Positions 38,268 to 46,612 of a DNA stretch of 64,000 bases are shown in pieces. Made by a program: the position numbers and the translations under genes. How positions within the stretch are numbered: the first letter of the stretch is position 1; each line of letters begins with the position of its first letter. This DNA comes from an uncultured Flavobacteriaceae bacterium (GTDB taxonomy: Bacteria > Bacteroidota > Bacteroidia > Flavobacteriales > Flavobacteriaceae): NCBI GenBank assembly GCA_947488435.1, contig CANKZG010000001.1:1604308-1668307 (forward strand). Reading direction: 5' to 3'. The notes beneath the pieces are model-generated. The model searched no databases, was not told where the DNA came from, and saw nothing but the letters and a program-made list of their open reading frames with translations.

Positions 38268-39050
38268 ATGCCAAGAGTAACTGGAGTATCAACAGAAGAT
38301 AACGCAAAAAATATAGAAAGTCCCCTAGACTTATCAGGTGTACCACTGATGGACATTCAAAATCCTACAAACTCTATGGCAACTGAAGATTATCATACAA
38401 TGGCGGCAGAGACAGCCAGCACAGGTACAGCCCCAGAAAGTATTTTTGAAGGTATGCAAACGATTGCTAATATAGCAAGGACGTCAGCTGATTTTGACCC
38501 ATTAGATCCTGAAGGTAAAGGAAACAAGGAGAATTTTTTAACATTCACCCAACATCTAAATGATTCAACCGTTCTATCGTTACTTCGTTCCCATACCATA
38601 TATGTAAAATCAAAAAGTCGTCAATCGGATAAATTGATCAATTCTTTTGCCGATGCATTTAACGGAATTGGAGAGGAAAACAAGGAAGCAATTGTAAGTG
38701 CTGTAACGAATCTTGCAAGTGCTGCACTTTCTTATTCCAATCAAGTGGAACGTTATTCCAATTTTGCACAAAATATCTTAGAGGTGGACGCGGAAGGTAA
38801 TGTTATATTTCACTTATATTATTGTCAATTTCAAATAGAAAGTACGGAAAGAAAAGGTACAATTAAATTTAGTTCGCAATATGATGTATTGCAAGCTGTC
38901 TACCAACTTACCCCTGGTCAATGGGATATGGTGCGCGAAGAATTTGCTGAGGAGACTAAAGTATCAACGGAAGCTTGGCTTTCTAAGTTCACAACCAAAC
39001 CAAAGATGAATGCTGATGCCAAGACACCGTGTTTAAATAAAGAATCATAG
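38268..39050 (+). CDS. Unrecognised protein, first of three divergent genes
   Basis: A 260-residue protein with no family I recognise. It has no signal peptide or membrane helix. The first 90 residues are polar, Thr/Ser/Ala-rich and probably disordered. Residues about 95-190 look helical (ESNKEAIVSAVTNLASAALS region). The last third has strand-like segments (GNVIFHLYYCQFQIES) and ends in PCLNKES. The coding frame is open with normal codon use for the window, so a real gene is likely. Followed by a 24-bp gap and the next small gene. Confidence 0.6.
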   Translation: MPRVTGVSTEDNAKNIESPLDLSGVPLMDIQNPTNSMATEDYHTMAAETASTGTAPESIFEGMQTIANIARTSADFDPLDPEGKGNKENFLTFTQHLNDSTVLSLLRSHTIYVKSKSRQSDKLINSFADAFNGIGEENKEAIVSAVTNLASAALSYSNQVERYSNFAQNILEVDAEGNVIFHLYYCQFQIESTERKGTIKFSSQYDVLQAVYQLTPGQWDMVREEFAEETKVSTEAWLSKFTTKPKMNADAKTPCLNKES

Positions 39051-39074
39051 ATTTTTTCTAAAAAAAAAAGGAAT

Positions 39075-39419
39075 ATGCCGGGTTATGAAGATGAGTTTTA
39101 TCGGAAAGAAAATATAATTGGTTATACAGGAGCTTTAGATGAAAATCCAACGGTTTACTTTAGAAATGGAAAGACATTTGGGCGTATTACGCAAGATCAC
39201 TCAAATCCAAAAAATATTGGTCGGAATAAAATAAGATTGAAAGAAGACTATAGTATAACCAATGATGGAAACGAGGGAAAAGCGATAGAAATTTATGATG
39301 GAGCTGTTAAGCATCGCAGTAGGAACGCTTTTGTTACCATTGAGGGTAATGAAGACGCACTTCCGATATTGGAAATAGCAATTGAACAATTTCCAAATAT
39401 CAAACCCAAGTACTGCTAA
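39075..39419 (+). CDS. Unrecognised small protein, second of three
   Basis: A 114-residue protein I do not recognise. It is polar with no signal peptide or membrane helix. It contains a Gly-rich TGALDENPTVYFRNGKTFGR segment and ends KPKYC with a terminal cysteine. It starts 24 bp after the previous stop, and a strong terminator follows it (39440-39478). The two genes probably form one transcript. Confidence 0.6.
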   Translation: MPGYEDEFYRKENIIGYTGALDENPTVYFRNGKTFGRITQDHSNPKNIGRNKIRLKEDYSITNDGNEGKAIEIYDGAVKHRSRNAFVTIEGNEDALPILEIAIEQFPNIKPKYC

Positions 39420-39439
39420 GCTTTAAAAATTAATTGTAA

Positions 39440-39478
39440 AGCAAGTCAGCAATCTAGATTTGCAGGCTTGCTTTTTTT
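39440..39478 (+). terminator. Rho-independent terminator
   Basis: An outer stem AGCAAG/CTTGCT encloses a nested GCAA/TTGC stem (39440-39472), followed by T7 (39472-39478). It is oriented for the plus strand, 20 bp after the stop at 39419, and separates the first two genes of the cluster from the membrane protein gene at 39508. Confidence 0.8.
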
Positions 39479-39507
39479 AGCACAGAAAAAATTAAATACA
39501 ATTACTT

Positions 39508-39963
39508 ATGAAAGATATATATACTATTAAGTCCAAATTAATTCTCACTTGTATTGTGATTTTAGTGTGGGTAATTTTATTTACCTCTCTTGCCAAGTAT
39601 TATGGAGCTCTTAATTTTTGGGCATTAATGTTAATAGGGGCTTCAACTATTGCTTTTTTTGCAATTTTGGCACTACCTGGGGGAATAGCTCCAGACGGGA
39701 CAATAAAGGAGTCTCGAATACGATTTGCGATTGCAGGAAGCCTTATGGTGGTATATTTGGTATACTTTGGCAGCGTAGCTTATTTAGATTATGTTGCTAA
39801 GGATGCTCAAGATAGCGCTACTGAAACCTTTGCCATTACCATAATGCCTACACTATCCAATTTACTAATGGTAACGGTCTCTTTTTATTTCGGTTCTACT
39901 GCTGCAATTGAAATTGCAAATACCGTTTCCAAAAGAAATAAAAATCAAAGCGAAGAAAACTAG
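39508..39963 (+). CDS. Unrecognised four-helix membrane protein
   Basis: A 151-residue inner-membrane protein with four predicted helices (about 12-29, 35-55, 70-88 and 108-130). A short charged cytoplasmic tail ends NKNQSEEN. I recognise no family. It lies after a terminator, so it is probably transcribed from its own promoter, but it is on the same strand as the two preceding unknown genes and may be functionally linked. Confidence 0.6.
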   Translation: MKDIYTIKSKLILTCIVILVWVILFTSLAKYYGALNFWALMLIGASTIAFFAILALPGGIAPDGTIKESRIRFAIAGSLMVVYLVYFGSVAYLDYVAKDAQDSATETFAITIMPTLSNLLMVTVSFYFGSTAAIEIANTVSKRNKNQSEEN

Positions 39964-39976
39964 AACCTCCCTATTC

Positions 39977-40012
39977 TTAAAAGAGTCAAGGGGATTCATT
40001 CTTGTCTTTTAA
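39977..40012. terminator. Bulged hairpin between convergent genes
   Basis: TTAAAAGA-gt-CAAG pairs with CTTG-t-CTTTTAA across 39977-40012. It lies between the stops of the four-helix membrane protein gene and the YHS gene, with A/T tracts in both arms, so it could act in both directions. Confidence 0.5.
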
Positions 40013-40026
40013 AGATATTTATCGTT

Positions 40027-40470
40027 TTAATTGGTAATCTTTTCCCAATTGCGGTCTGCTGTTTTTACCAGTTCTGTAGGTTTCTCTTTCAACCATGATT
40101 TTAAGGTATTGTTTCCCCAAGAGTTGTAAAATAAATACAGCCTTCCATTTCTGATCTCAAAGGTTTCAGGATCGACAGAAACTTTTTTTGCGGAAACAGC
40201 AACGGCATAAGCACAATATCCTCCATAAGCGGGCATATATTTTTGTGGATCTGCTTTAAAGGTATCTAGGTTGGCTTGTGTAGCAAACTTGTATTTTACA
40301 TTATCGTAAGTGGTTGCGTATTTGCTATTCCCTTTAAGGGCTTTATTGTTAAAATAACTAACCACATCGTAACCTTCTGCGGCATATCCGCCTTTGGTAT
40401 TGTAATCCCCTCCTTGGGCGTTTAACGAAGTTGCTACTGTGAAGGCTAGAAGAATTAAGAGCTTTTTCAT
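40027..40470 (-). CDS. Exported YHS domain protein
   Basis: A 147-residue protein with a signal peptide ending at LNAQ. The YHS-type core (about 28-120) contains GYDVVSYF, YKFATQANLDTFKADPQKY and YGGYCAYAVA, the usual set for this periplasmic group. The cysteine in GGYCAY is conserved. YHS domains are usually metal-associated, but the role of this secreted form is unknown. No partner gene is adjacent. Confidence 0.88.
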   Translation of the reverse strand: MKKLLILLAFTVATSLNAQGGDYNTKGGYAAEGYDVVSYFNNKALKGNSKYATTYDNVKYKFATQANLDTFKADPQKYMPAYGGYCAYAVAVSAKKVSVDPETFEIRNGRLYLFYNSWGNNTLKSWLKEKPTELVKTADRNWEKITN

Positions 40471-40594
40471 AGAATAAAATTATGATATAATACTAGGATT
40501 CAATTTTATGTCGGGATTTCAAATACCGCCTTTCAGGGAAATTGTTAAAGTTTAGATGGTTTCAGGTAATTTCTGTTGATCTTTATATATCTAT

Positions 40595-41425
40595 TTAATT
40601 GGGTATTAGTGCGACTATTCGCAGCGGACCGCCACTACCTTCTTTTATTTTCATGGGCAGCGCAATAATATTAAAATTTGCTTTAGGCAATTGTTCCAAA
40701 TTGGTTAAATTTTCGAAAGCCGGAATATCTTCCCCTAACAAGATAACATGACTTTTAAAGTATTCGGATTGCCCATAATCAATACTGGGTGTGTCAATAC
40801 CTATGGCATGAATGGTTCTATTTTCAACCAACCATTGTGCTGCTTCTGGAGAAAGTCCTGGAAAATGAAGTTGAGCAACGGCTTCATCTCCACGTTGATC
40901 AGTGCCTAAATACTTCTTCTTATCGGGGTAAAATTTTGAAAAACCCGTTTGTAATAAAACAATACTTCCTTCCTGAATTTGTTGTTGCTGTTCTTTTTCC
41001 CAATCGGTAAGATCTTCAATGCTGATGAGGTAATCGGGGTGATCTATAACTTTCTGTGTAACATCGACTTTTATGGCACTTCCCATAAGTTTTTTCAGGG
41101 GTATTTCATTTACCGCTTGTCCGTTTTTGGCAAAATGAATGGGAGCATCAATATGCGTTCCGCCGTGTTCTGCAGAGGCAAAATTATTAGCAGCGTAAAA
41201 AAAACCTTTATCTGTGTCTCCCTTGGCTACCACATCTAACTCAAATTCTTTTGCCGTAACCCAATACACAGTTTCTTCGGAGAATTCATGTGTTAAATCC
41301 ACGATTTCACCCGCGAAAATTGAAGCTGGCGCTGGTTCAATTATTTGATTTGAATTTTCCTGTTTTGAGATACAGCTTGATAAAATACAGAAGCTTATTA
41401 AGAGTATTACTTTCTTCATTTTCAT
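40595..41425 (-). CDS. Cyclase-family lipoprotein (kynurenine formamidase-like)
   Basis: A 276-residue protein of the cyclase superfamily. The N-terminus has a lipobox (LLISFCILSSC) so it is an exported lipoprotein. The metal-binding signature HGGTHIDAPIHF (about 89-100) is intact, and LTHEFSEETVYW is the usual N-terminal segment. GIDTPSIDYG (about 205) is the second conserved patch. Family members hydrolyse formylkynurenine or related amides and lactones. An exported version suggests an extracytoplasmic substrate, not tryptophan breakdown. Confidence 0.87.
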   Translation of the reverse strand: MKMKKVILLISFCILSSCISKQENSNQIIEPAPASIFAGEIVDLTHEFSEETVYWVTAKEFELDVVAKGDTDKGFFYAANNFASAEHGGTHIDAPIHFAKNGQAVNEIPLKKLMGSAIKVDVTQKVIDHPDYLISIEDLTDWEKEQQQQIQEGSIVLLQTGFSKFYPDKKKYLGTDQRGDEAVAQLHFPGLSPEAAQWLVENRTIHAIGIDTPSIDYGQSEYFKSHVILLGEDIPAFENLTNLEQLPKANFNIIALPMKIKEGSGGPLRIVALIPN

Positions 41426-41456
41426 AATTTTAGATGTAAAAATAGGCGTTCATCAG

Positions 41457-42125
41457 CTATTTTATTAATCGTAAGGCTTCTTTTTTACTAAGTGCATCTA
41501 ACGGTGTTTTAGCTACAAATGCCAATACCCATTTAGGATTTGTTTTACTATGTTCTCTTAAAACCCAACCGATGGCCTTATTTATAAAAAACTCCTTAGA
41601 CCCCAAAAGAGCATTAATGCTATTCGCTAATAATACCTCATCTAAATGTTCCTTATATTTTAACTGAAACAATAGAGCAGAGCGCTGTAGCCAAATGTTT
41701 TTAGATTGCAACCATTTTTGAACATAAACATCTCTATGCTCTGGGTAAGATTTAAAATAAGTTCCCACTAGCTTATTTGCTATAAAATCAACGGTATCCC
41801 ACCACGAATTGTGTGTTATCATATATTCGAAAAGCGCGATATCTTTTTGCTCTAGTTGTTTTATGTACTTATAAATAAGCTCCTGACCAAAATAGTGATA
41901 TTCTCGCTTTTGTCTTTTCCAAAGATTCATAACAATCTCTGATACTTCTTTTTTTGGAGGAAGAAACTCTTTTGCAAGAAAAGGTTTTTGAACGTCACGC
42001 CTTATGTCAGTTTTTAAACCATAACATTCAAACTGGTTTTGTAAATAGGCTTTTTGCTGCATAGCAATTTGAAGATCTGCTTTTGCTTTAAATTCTTTTT
42101 CTAAAGCATCAATATAACTATGCAT
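41457..42125 (-). CDS. DNA alkylation repair protein, AlkD-like
   Basis: A 222-residue all-helical HEAT-like repeat protein. The features typical of the AlkD/DNA alkylation repair family are YFGQELIYKY, WWDTVDFIANKLVG (about 107-120), WLQSKNIWLQRSALLFQ (about 138) and INKAIGWVLREHSKTNPKWV (about 180-199). Family role: glycosylase acting on bulky or cationic alkylated bases without base flipping. It is 11 bp downstream of a VOC gene, so the two may be cotranscribed. Confidence 0.9.
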   Translation of the reverse strand: MHSYIDALEKEFKAKADLQIAMQQKAYLQNQFECYGLKTDIRRDVQKPFLAKEFLPPKKEVSEIVMNLWKRQKREYHYFGQELIYKYIKQLEQKDIALFEYMITHNSWWDTVDFIANKLVGTYFKSYPEHRDVYVQKWLQSKNIWLQRSALLFQLKYKEHLDEVLLANSINALLGSKEFFINKAIGWVLREHSKTNPKWVLAFVAKTPLDALSKKEALRLIK

Positions 42126-42136
42126 TCCTATTTACA

Positions 42137-42508
42137 TTATACATGTTGATCTATTAAAATAGAATTCCCATCAGGATCGGTAACCATAAAACTTGCAGGA
42201 CCTGTGGTGGTCTCATCAGCTTCACCTTGTAGAGCGACGCCTTTTTTCTTTAAGTGTTTTTGAATGGTTCGTACATCATCAAAATTTTCAAGGGTTTTTG
42301 CATTGGTATCCCAACCAGGATTAAAAGTTAAAATATTGTTTTCGAACATTCCTTGGAATAACCCGATCAACGAATTTTCATTCTTCATTATGAGATAATT
42401 TTTCTCCAAATCCCCTGCGAAAACGGTAAACCCTAAATTTTCATAAAATAATTTTGAAGCCCTAATATCTTTAACACTAAGGCTTACTGAAAATGCTCCT
42501 AATTTCAT
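42137..42508 (-). CDS. VOC family protein (glyoxalase/bleomycin resistance fold)
   Basis: A 123-residue VOC protein. The beta-alpha-beta-beta-beta module begins LGAFSVSLSVKDIRASKLFYENLGFTVF (about 2-29) and the C-terminal half has SFMVTDPDGNSILID. It has no obvious signal peptide. It is too short to assign a reaction. The downstream AlkD-like gene starts 11 bp after its stop. Confidence 0.85.
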   Translation of the reverse strand: MKLGAFSVSLSVKDIRASKLFYENLGFTVFAGDLEKNYLIMKNENSLIGLFQGMFENNILTFNPGWDTNAKTLENFDDVRTIQKHLKKKGVALQGEADETTTGPASFMVTDPDGNSILIDQHV

Positions 42509-42575
42509 ATTGTTGTATTGTTTTTGGGATTGCTTATAACTACTAAATTAACAAAAAGAGATTGACAAAATATGC

Positions 42576-43130
42576 TTACTCCTGTATCTCCACAATGGCT
42601 TCAACCTCGCAAGCCAGGTTCCAGGGCAAAGAAGTCATTCCTACTGCAGAACGAGAATGTTTTCCTCTTTCTCCAAATATTTCAACCATCAAATCAGAAT
42701 AGCCATTTATAACTTGTGGATGTGTTGTAAATGCAGCATCTGTATTTACCATACCTAACACTTTTACAATCCGTACTACTTTATTGAGGTCACCAATTTC
42801 CTCCTTAAGAATGGATAGGTGATTTATTGCTGTTAATCTTGCAGCATTATAACCCTGATCTATAGTTAAATCAACACCAACTTTTCCAATAATACGGTCT
42901 CCATTTGCAGCAATAGGGCCATTTCCTGAGAGATACAGCAAATTACCTGTTCTAGTAGCCGTTTCTATGTTTAATCCAGGTGGAAGCTCAATGGGTTTTA
43001 GTACAATCCCCAAAGCCGCTACTTTTTTCTCCACATCATAATCGTAAAGCGGTATTGTGCTTTTTGAAGCTTTAGTTTGTGAATCACAACTTAATAAACA
43101 TAGGAAGGTTAAAAATAACAACTGTTTCAT
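42576..43130 (-). CDS. Exported RidA-family lipoprotein
   Basis: A RidA/YjgF-fold protein of 184 residues from the ATG at 43130, with a lipobox (LLFLTFLCLLSC) at the N-terminus. The RidA core (about 50-184) contains LLYLSGNGPIAANG, GYNAARLTAINHLSILKEEIGDLNKVV and RSAVGMTSLPWNLACEVEAIVEI. The usual catalytic arginine position is occupied by R in the GKHSRSAVGM segment. Typical RidA enamine/imine deaminases are cytoplasmic, so an exported lipoprotein is unusual. Other starts at 43136 or 43160 are possible. Confidence 0.85.
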   Translation of the reverse strand: MKQLLFLTFLCLLSCDSQTKASKSTIPLYDYDVEKKVAALGIVLKPIELPPGLNIETATRTGNLLYLSGNGPIAANGDRIIGKVGVDLTIDQGYNAARLTAINHLSILKEEIGDLNKVVRIVKVLGMVNTDAAFTTHPQVINGYSDLMVEIFGERGKHSRSAVGMTSLPWNLACEVEAIVEIQE

Positions 43131-43174
43131 GATCATCTTGGTCTTTGAAACAAGGTACAAAATTTTAAAAACGC

Positions 43175-43600
43175 TTATTGCTGATAAAATGAATCTTCGG
43201 CAACCATAATTGTAGTTAATTCTACCGTGTGTCCATCGGGATCTTGAGTATACACAGATTTGAAATAATGATGATCTTTAATAGTAAAAACAAGATTAAG
43301 TTCTGCATATTTTTTTAGGGCTTTTTCAAAATTTTCAAGGTTTACATTGAATGCAAAATGATCTATTCCTACATTTTTTGAAGTGTTATCAAGTATTGGA
43401 TCTTCGACAGTAGCTGGGAATAAAGCAATTCCAGATTTACCCCCTAACATAAAAATAGGATATGCTCCCCATTTGATGGTTTTATAGCGTTTTAACCCTA
43501 ATACATTTTGGTACCATTCCGCAGAAATCTCCAAGTTTTTCACCCGAATGGCTACATGATCTAAGAAATCGATTTCAAACTGATTTTCTACATTGCGCAT
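43175..43600 (-). CDS. VOC family protein, second
   Basis: A 141-residue VOC-fold protein. It begins DFLDHVAIRVKNLEISAEWYQNVLGLKRY (about 9-37), has a metal-ligand-like His in IDHFAFNV (about 82) and ends SVYTQDPDGHTVELT. This pattern resembles glyoxalase or dioxygenase-type members. It is 38-45 bp upstream of the RidA-like gene on the same strand. Substrate unknown. Confidence 0.86.
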   Translation of the reverse strand: MRNVENQFEIDFLDHVAIRVKNLEISAEWYQNVLGLKRYKTIKWGAYPIFMLGGKSGIALFPATVEDPILDNTSKNVGIDHFAFNVNLENFEKALKKYAELNLVFTIKDHHYFKSVYTQDPDGHTVELTTIMVAEDSFYQQ

Positions 43601-43650
43601 TAGTATTGTGTTTTTGAGGGTAGTATAATACTTTTTTAAAGTTACCTCTT

Positions 43651-44214
43651 TTACATTAAAACCTTGGTATTTGTGTTACGATAGAGTAACAACCCAAGCC
43701 CAAGACAAAAAATAAAACAACTCAGTAACATTAAATTTCCATTGTTTAAAATAAAATACGAAATACCAACCGCAGGAGCACCGAGAATAACCATGAGTGC
43801 GGGTAGTGTATGTTTTTTAATAAAATTCCATGCATGTAATGATAAGCCCACAAAAAGCATGGAAGGACCAATGATTATAAAAGGATATACAATTGATGGG
43901 GTGCTATATAAATGATTTAGTAAGGCAGTTCTTGAAACATCATCACTTCCAAAACTCCACATAATAAAATCTATGGTGCAAAGACCAATATGTGCTATAA
44001 CACCTATAGCGGTTACCACAGAGGCAATAGTATGCAGCTTATTTTTTGAAAAAACATAATTAAAGGAAAGTAATAAAACAGCACCTATTAGATTGGACCA
44101 ATGTGCATAATCAATGGGTTTTTGAGCATGCGAGAATTGAGAACCTTGAGAAAACATGACATAACTGGCTATAAAAAGCAGTAATCCTATAAGACATAAA
44201 TTTTTTGATTTCAT
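43651..44214 (-). CDS. Multi-helix membrane protein, unrecognised
   Basis: A 187-residue membrane protein with six predicted helices. I prefer the ATG at 44214, which begins a signal-anchor helix (CLIGLLLFIASYVMF); a longer frame starts at 44262 and adds a CxxC motif, but without support. No motif for a known family was seen. The short charged loops between helices and the end NTNTKVLM give no functional hint. Confidence 0.6.
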   Translation of the reverse strand: MKSKNLCLIGLLLFIASYVMFSQGSQFSHAQKPIDYAHWSNLIGAVLLLSFNYVFSKNKLHTIASVVTAIGVIAHIGLCTIDFIMWSFGSDDVSRTALLNHLYSTPSIVYPFIIIGPSMLFVGLSLHAWNFIKKHTLPALMVILGAPAVGISYFILNNGNLMLLSCFIFCLGLGLLLYRNTNTKVLM

Positions 44215-44392
44215 GATTGGTTGATTTAAAGTCTGACCACAAAGCTTACAAATTAGCTTCATAGTATGCAGCTATTACTTTTGAATTGTAGTAAATAAGG
44301 GTTGAATTGTTTTGTAAAAAATACAGAGAGCTTAAGAAAAAGTTATGTTGTGAGATGCGCCAGACAGAAAAGACAATACAATAGTATCGAGG

Positions 44393-45919
44393 CTATAAAT
44401 CTCCTAATTCTTTAAATTTAAATTTAGCATTTGTAGCGGGTTCGTGCTCTTGTTCCATAATTGTTTTAATCCTTTCCACAATTTTGGGATATTGACCAGA
44501 AACATCTATCTCTTCCTTAATATCGGTGTCTAAATTGTACAATTCAATCTCCAAGTTCCCATCAAAAATATTTTTTCGAACACCTTTCCAATTTCCTAAT
44601 CTAACAGCCTGCTGCCCCTTATAGCTTGGAAATTCCCAATACAGGAAATCATGTGCCTTTTGTTGCTCTCCCAATAAAGTTGCTTTAAAACTAACTCCAT
44701 CGATCTCATCCGGAGGAGCTATGTCTACAATATCGCATAGGGTAGGCATTAAATCGTAAAAGGCAGAAATGTGATCACTTTTTGTATTTGGTTCGATATG
44801 GTTTGGCCAACTTGCTATCAAGGGGACACGGATTCCACCTTCATAAACGAATCCTTTGGTTCGGCCATAGCCATTTGAGAAAGGTTTGGAGCTTTCAAAA
44901 TAATCAAAATCCACACCACCAAGGTAAGTGGGGCCATTGTCACTAGAAAATATGATAAGGGTGTTTTCGTAAATTCCCTTTGCCTTAAGCAGCGCAACAA
45001 TTTCACCAAGTTGATCATCTAAATAGGTAATCATCGCAGCATAGGTTGCTTTTGGATATCTATTCGGAAAATAACTGTCATCTCCAATATAAGGTTCTTC
45101 TTCCCCGAGTATTTCTCGGTATTTTTCCACGTATGCTTTAGGGGCTTGTAAAGGTAAATGTGGCAGGGGAGAAGCGTAATACATGAAGAATGGCGCATCC
45201 TTATGCGCTGTGATAAAAGAAAGCGCTTTTTGTTGCATCTTTTGAGGCGCATATTCGTTTTGATTAAACTTTGCATAACTCTCTTCTTTCTGCGGATCGA
45301 CACCTGAAGTCAATTTTGTATTTGGCGGCACAAGTTCATTATTTAACAATATTTTTTCCGAATTTTCCCAAAGATGTGAAGGATAGAGGTTATGGGCCTG
45401 TCGTTGACAATTATAACCGTAAAAAAAATCGAATCCTTGACGATTTGGAATACCGGTAGTTTCCGGTGCACCTAATCCCCATTTCCCTATAATACCGGTA
45501 GTATATCCCGCTTTTTTTAACTGATGACCCAATGTTATCGTGTTCTCTGGAATAGGTCGTTGCCCTTCAAGAGAAGGATCTGAAAAAGCTTTTTCGTAAT
45601 CCCAAACATCACCTCTTTCGTTCCATTCGTCGTTTCCTCTTATATAGGCATGGCCAGCATGCTTTCCTGTTAAAAAAATGTAGCGAGCAGGAGCACAAAC
45701 AGGTGCTCCTGAATAATGTTGTGTAAATAACATGCCACTTCTGGCAAGCGCATCAATATTAGGTGTTTTGATCTTAGATTGCCCATAAACACCTATATCT
45801 CCATAACCGAGATCATCGGCAAGAAAATAAATAATATTGGGTGGGCGTTCTTCTTCTTTTTCGAGAGAGCAACCTGAGAGTAAAAAACAGCTTAAGGCAA
45901 CAATAATTAGTGTTCGCAT
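44393..45919 (-). CDS. Arylsulfatase-like lipoprotein
   Basis: A 508-residue sulfatase. A lipobox (LLSGC) places it on the envelope. NIIYFLADDLGYGDIG supplies the N-terminal metal-binding Asp pair, and the formylglycine-forming site is CAPAR (about 75-79), matching C-x-P-x-R. GIIGKWGLG and SSDNGPTYLGG carry later catalytic and metal ligands. Length is normal for type I sulfatases, which remove sulfate from esters such as algal polysaccharides. No maturase or other polysaccharide-degrading gene is adjacent. Confidence 0.94.
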   Translation of the reverse strand: MRTLIIVALSCFLLSGCSLEKEEERPPNIIYFLADDLGYGDIGVYGQSKIKTPNIDALARSGMLFTQHYSGAPVCAPARYIFLTGKHAGHAYIRGNDEWNERGDVWDYEKAFSDPSLEGQRPIPENTITLGHQLKKAGYTTGIIGKWGLGAPETTGIPNRQGFDFFYGYNCQRQAHNLYPSHLWENSEKILLNNELVPPNTKLTSGVDPQKEESYAKFNQNEYAPQKMQQKALSFITAHKDAPFFMYYASPLPHLPLQAPKAYVEKYREILGEEEPYIGDDSYFPNRYPKATYAAMITYLDDQLGEIVALLKAKGIYENTLIIFSSDNGPTYLGGVDFDYFESSKPFSNGYGRTKGFVYEGGIRVPLIASWPNHIEPNTKSDHISAFYDLMPTLCDIVDIAPPDEIDGVSFKATLLGEQQKAHDFLYWEFPSYKGQQAVRLGNWKGVRKNIFDGNLEIELYNLDTDIKEEIDVSGQYPKIVERIKTIMEQEHEPATNAKFKFKELGDL

Positions 45920-45976
45920 ACTTTAACGAATAAAAGCGGTGGCTATTGGTGTGTTAAAATGAATAGTGTTTATATT

Positions 45977-46453
45977 TCATTCTTTTAAATAAGCAGAATA
46001 CATCCAAACAAGTTTTTCTTGTTCTCGCACATAATCGCTCATTTGAGCGTTTGTTCCCTCATCATCAATTTCCCCTGATAACTCTAAAATATGTCGTTGC
46101 TTGGTTAGAAGAACTTTAAATGCGGAAAGTATTTCTCTCAGCGAATTTTCTCCATCGGTAACCTCATTACTTTCAGGAATGGAAGAACTGCTTAGGTAGG
46201 AAGAAAATTTGTGATTTGGCGTATGGCCTAAAGTTAAAATACGTTCAGCAATTTCATCAATTTTTAAAAATAGGTCATTGTAGAGTTCTTCAAATTTTAA
46301 ATGCAATTCAAAGAATTTTTCACCCTGCACATTCCAATGATACCCTCTTGTATTTTGATATAGTGTGGAATAATTGGCTAGCAAATCGTTTAATAAAACA
46401 GCTAAATCCTTACTTTTTTCGTTATCTAGCCCTATGCGATTCAGGTTCTTCAT
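45977..46453 (-). CDS. dps: Dps-family ferritin-like protein
   Basis: A 158-residue Dps. The ferroxidase-site helix contains NTRGYHWNVQGEKFFELH (about 38-55), with the conserved His and Glu, and EELYNDLFLKIDEIAERI (about 58). Length is normal. Dps oxidises and stores iron and can compact DNA under starvation or oxidative stress. It is divergent from the methyltransferase gene. Confidence 0.94.
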   Translation of the reverse strand: MKNLNRIGLDNEKSKDLAVLLNDLLANYSTLYQNTRGYHWNVQGEKFFELHLKFEELYNDLFLKIDEIAERILTLGHTPNHKFSSYLSSSSIPESNEVTDGENSLREILSAFKVLLTKQRHILELSGEIDDEGTNAQMSDYVREQEKLVWMYSAYLKE

Positions 46454-46544
46454 TTTTTGGAATAATTTATACGATTATATTGGCAATTGATTATGATTGA
46501 ACAACCAATTTAGGAAATAAAAATGTTTAAAAGCATTTCTTGAT

Positions 46545-46576
46545 TTGAATCAAGTGTAGTTTCCTTATTATCCTTG
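46545..46576 (+). promoter_or_regulatory. Probable promoter of the methyltransferase gene
   Basis: TTG at 46545-46547, 21 nt, then TATCCTTG (one mismatch from TAnnTTTG) at 46569-46576. The expected start is near 46583, 30 nt before the ATG at 46613. Confidence 0.4.
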
Positions 46577-46612
46577 GACATTTAAGCCCTTAATACCTAA
46601 AATAGGATTTAT

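Noticed and set aside
46216-46500. Plus-strand 94-codon frame opposite dps
   Set aside because: It is the antisense shadow of the conserved Dps ferroxidase helices.
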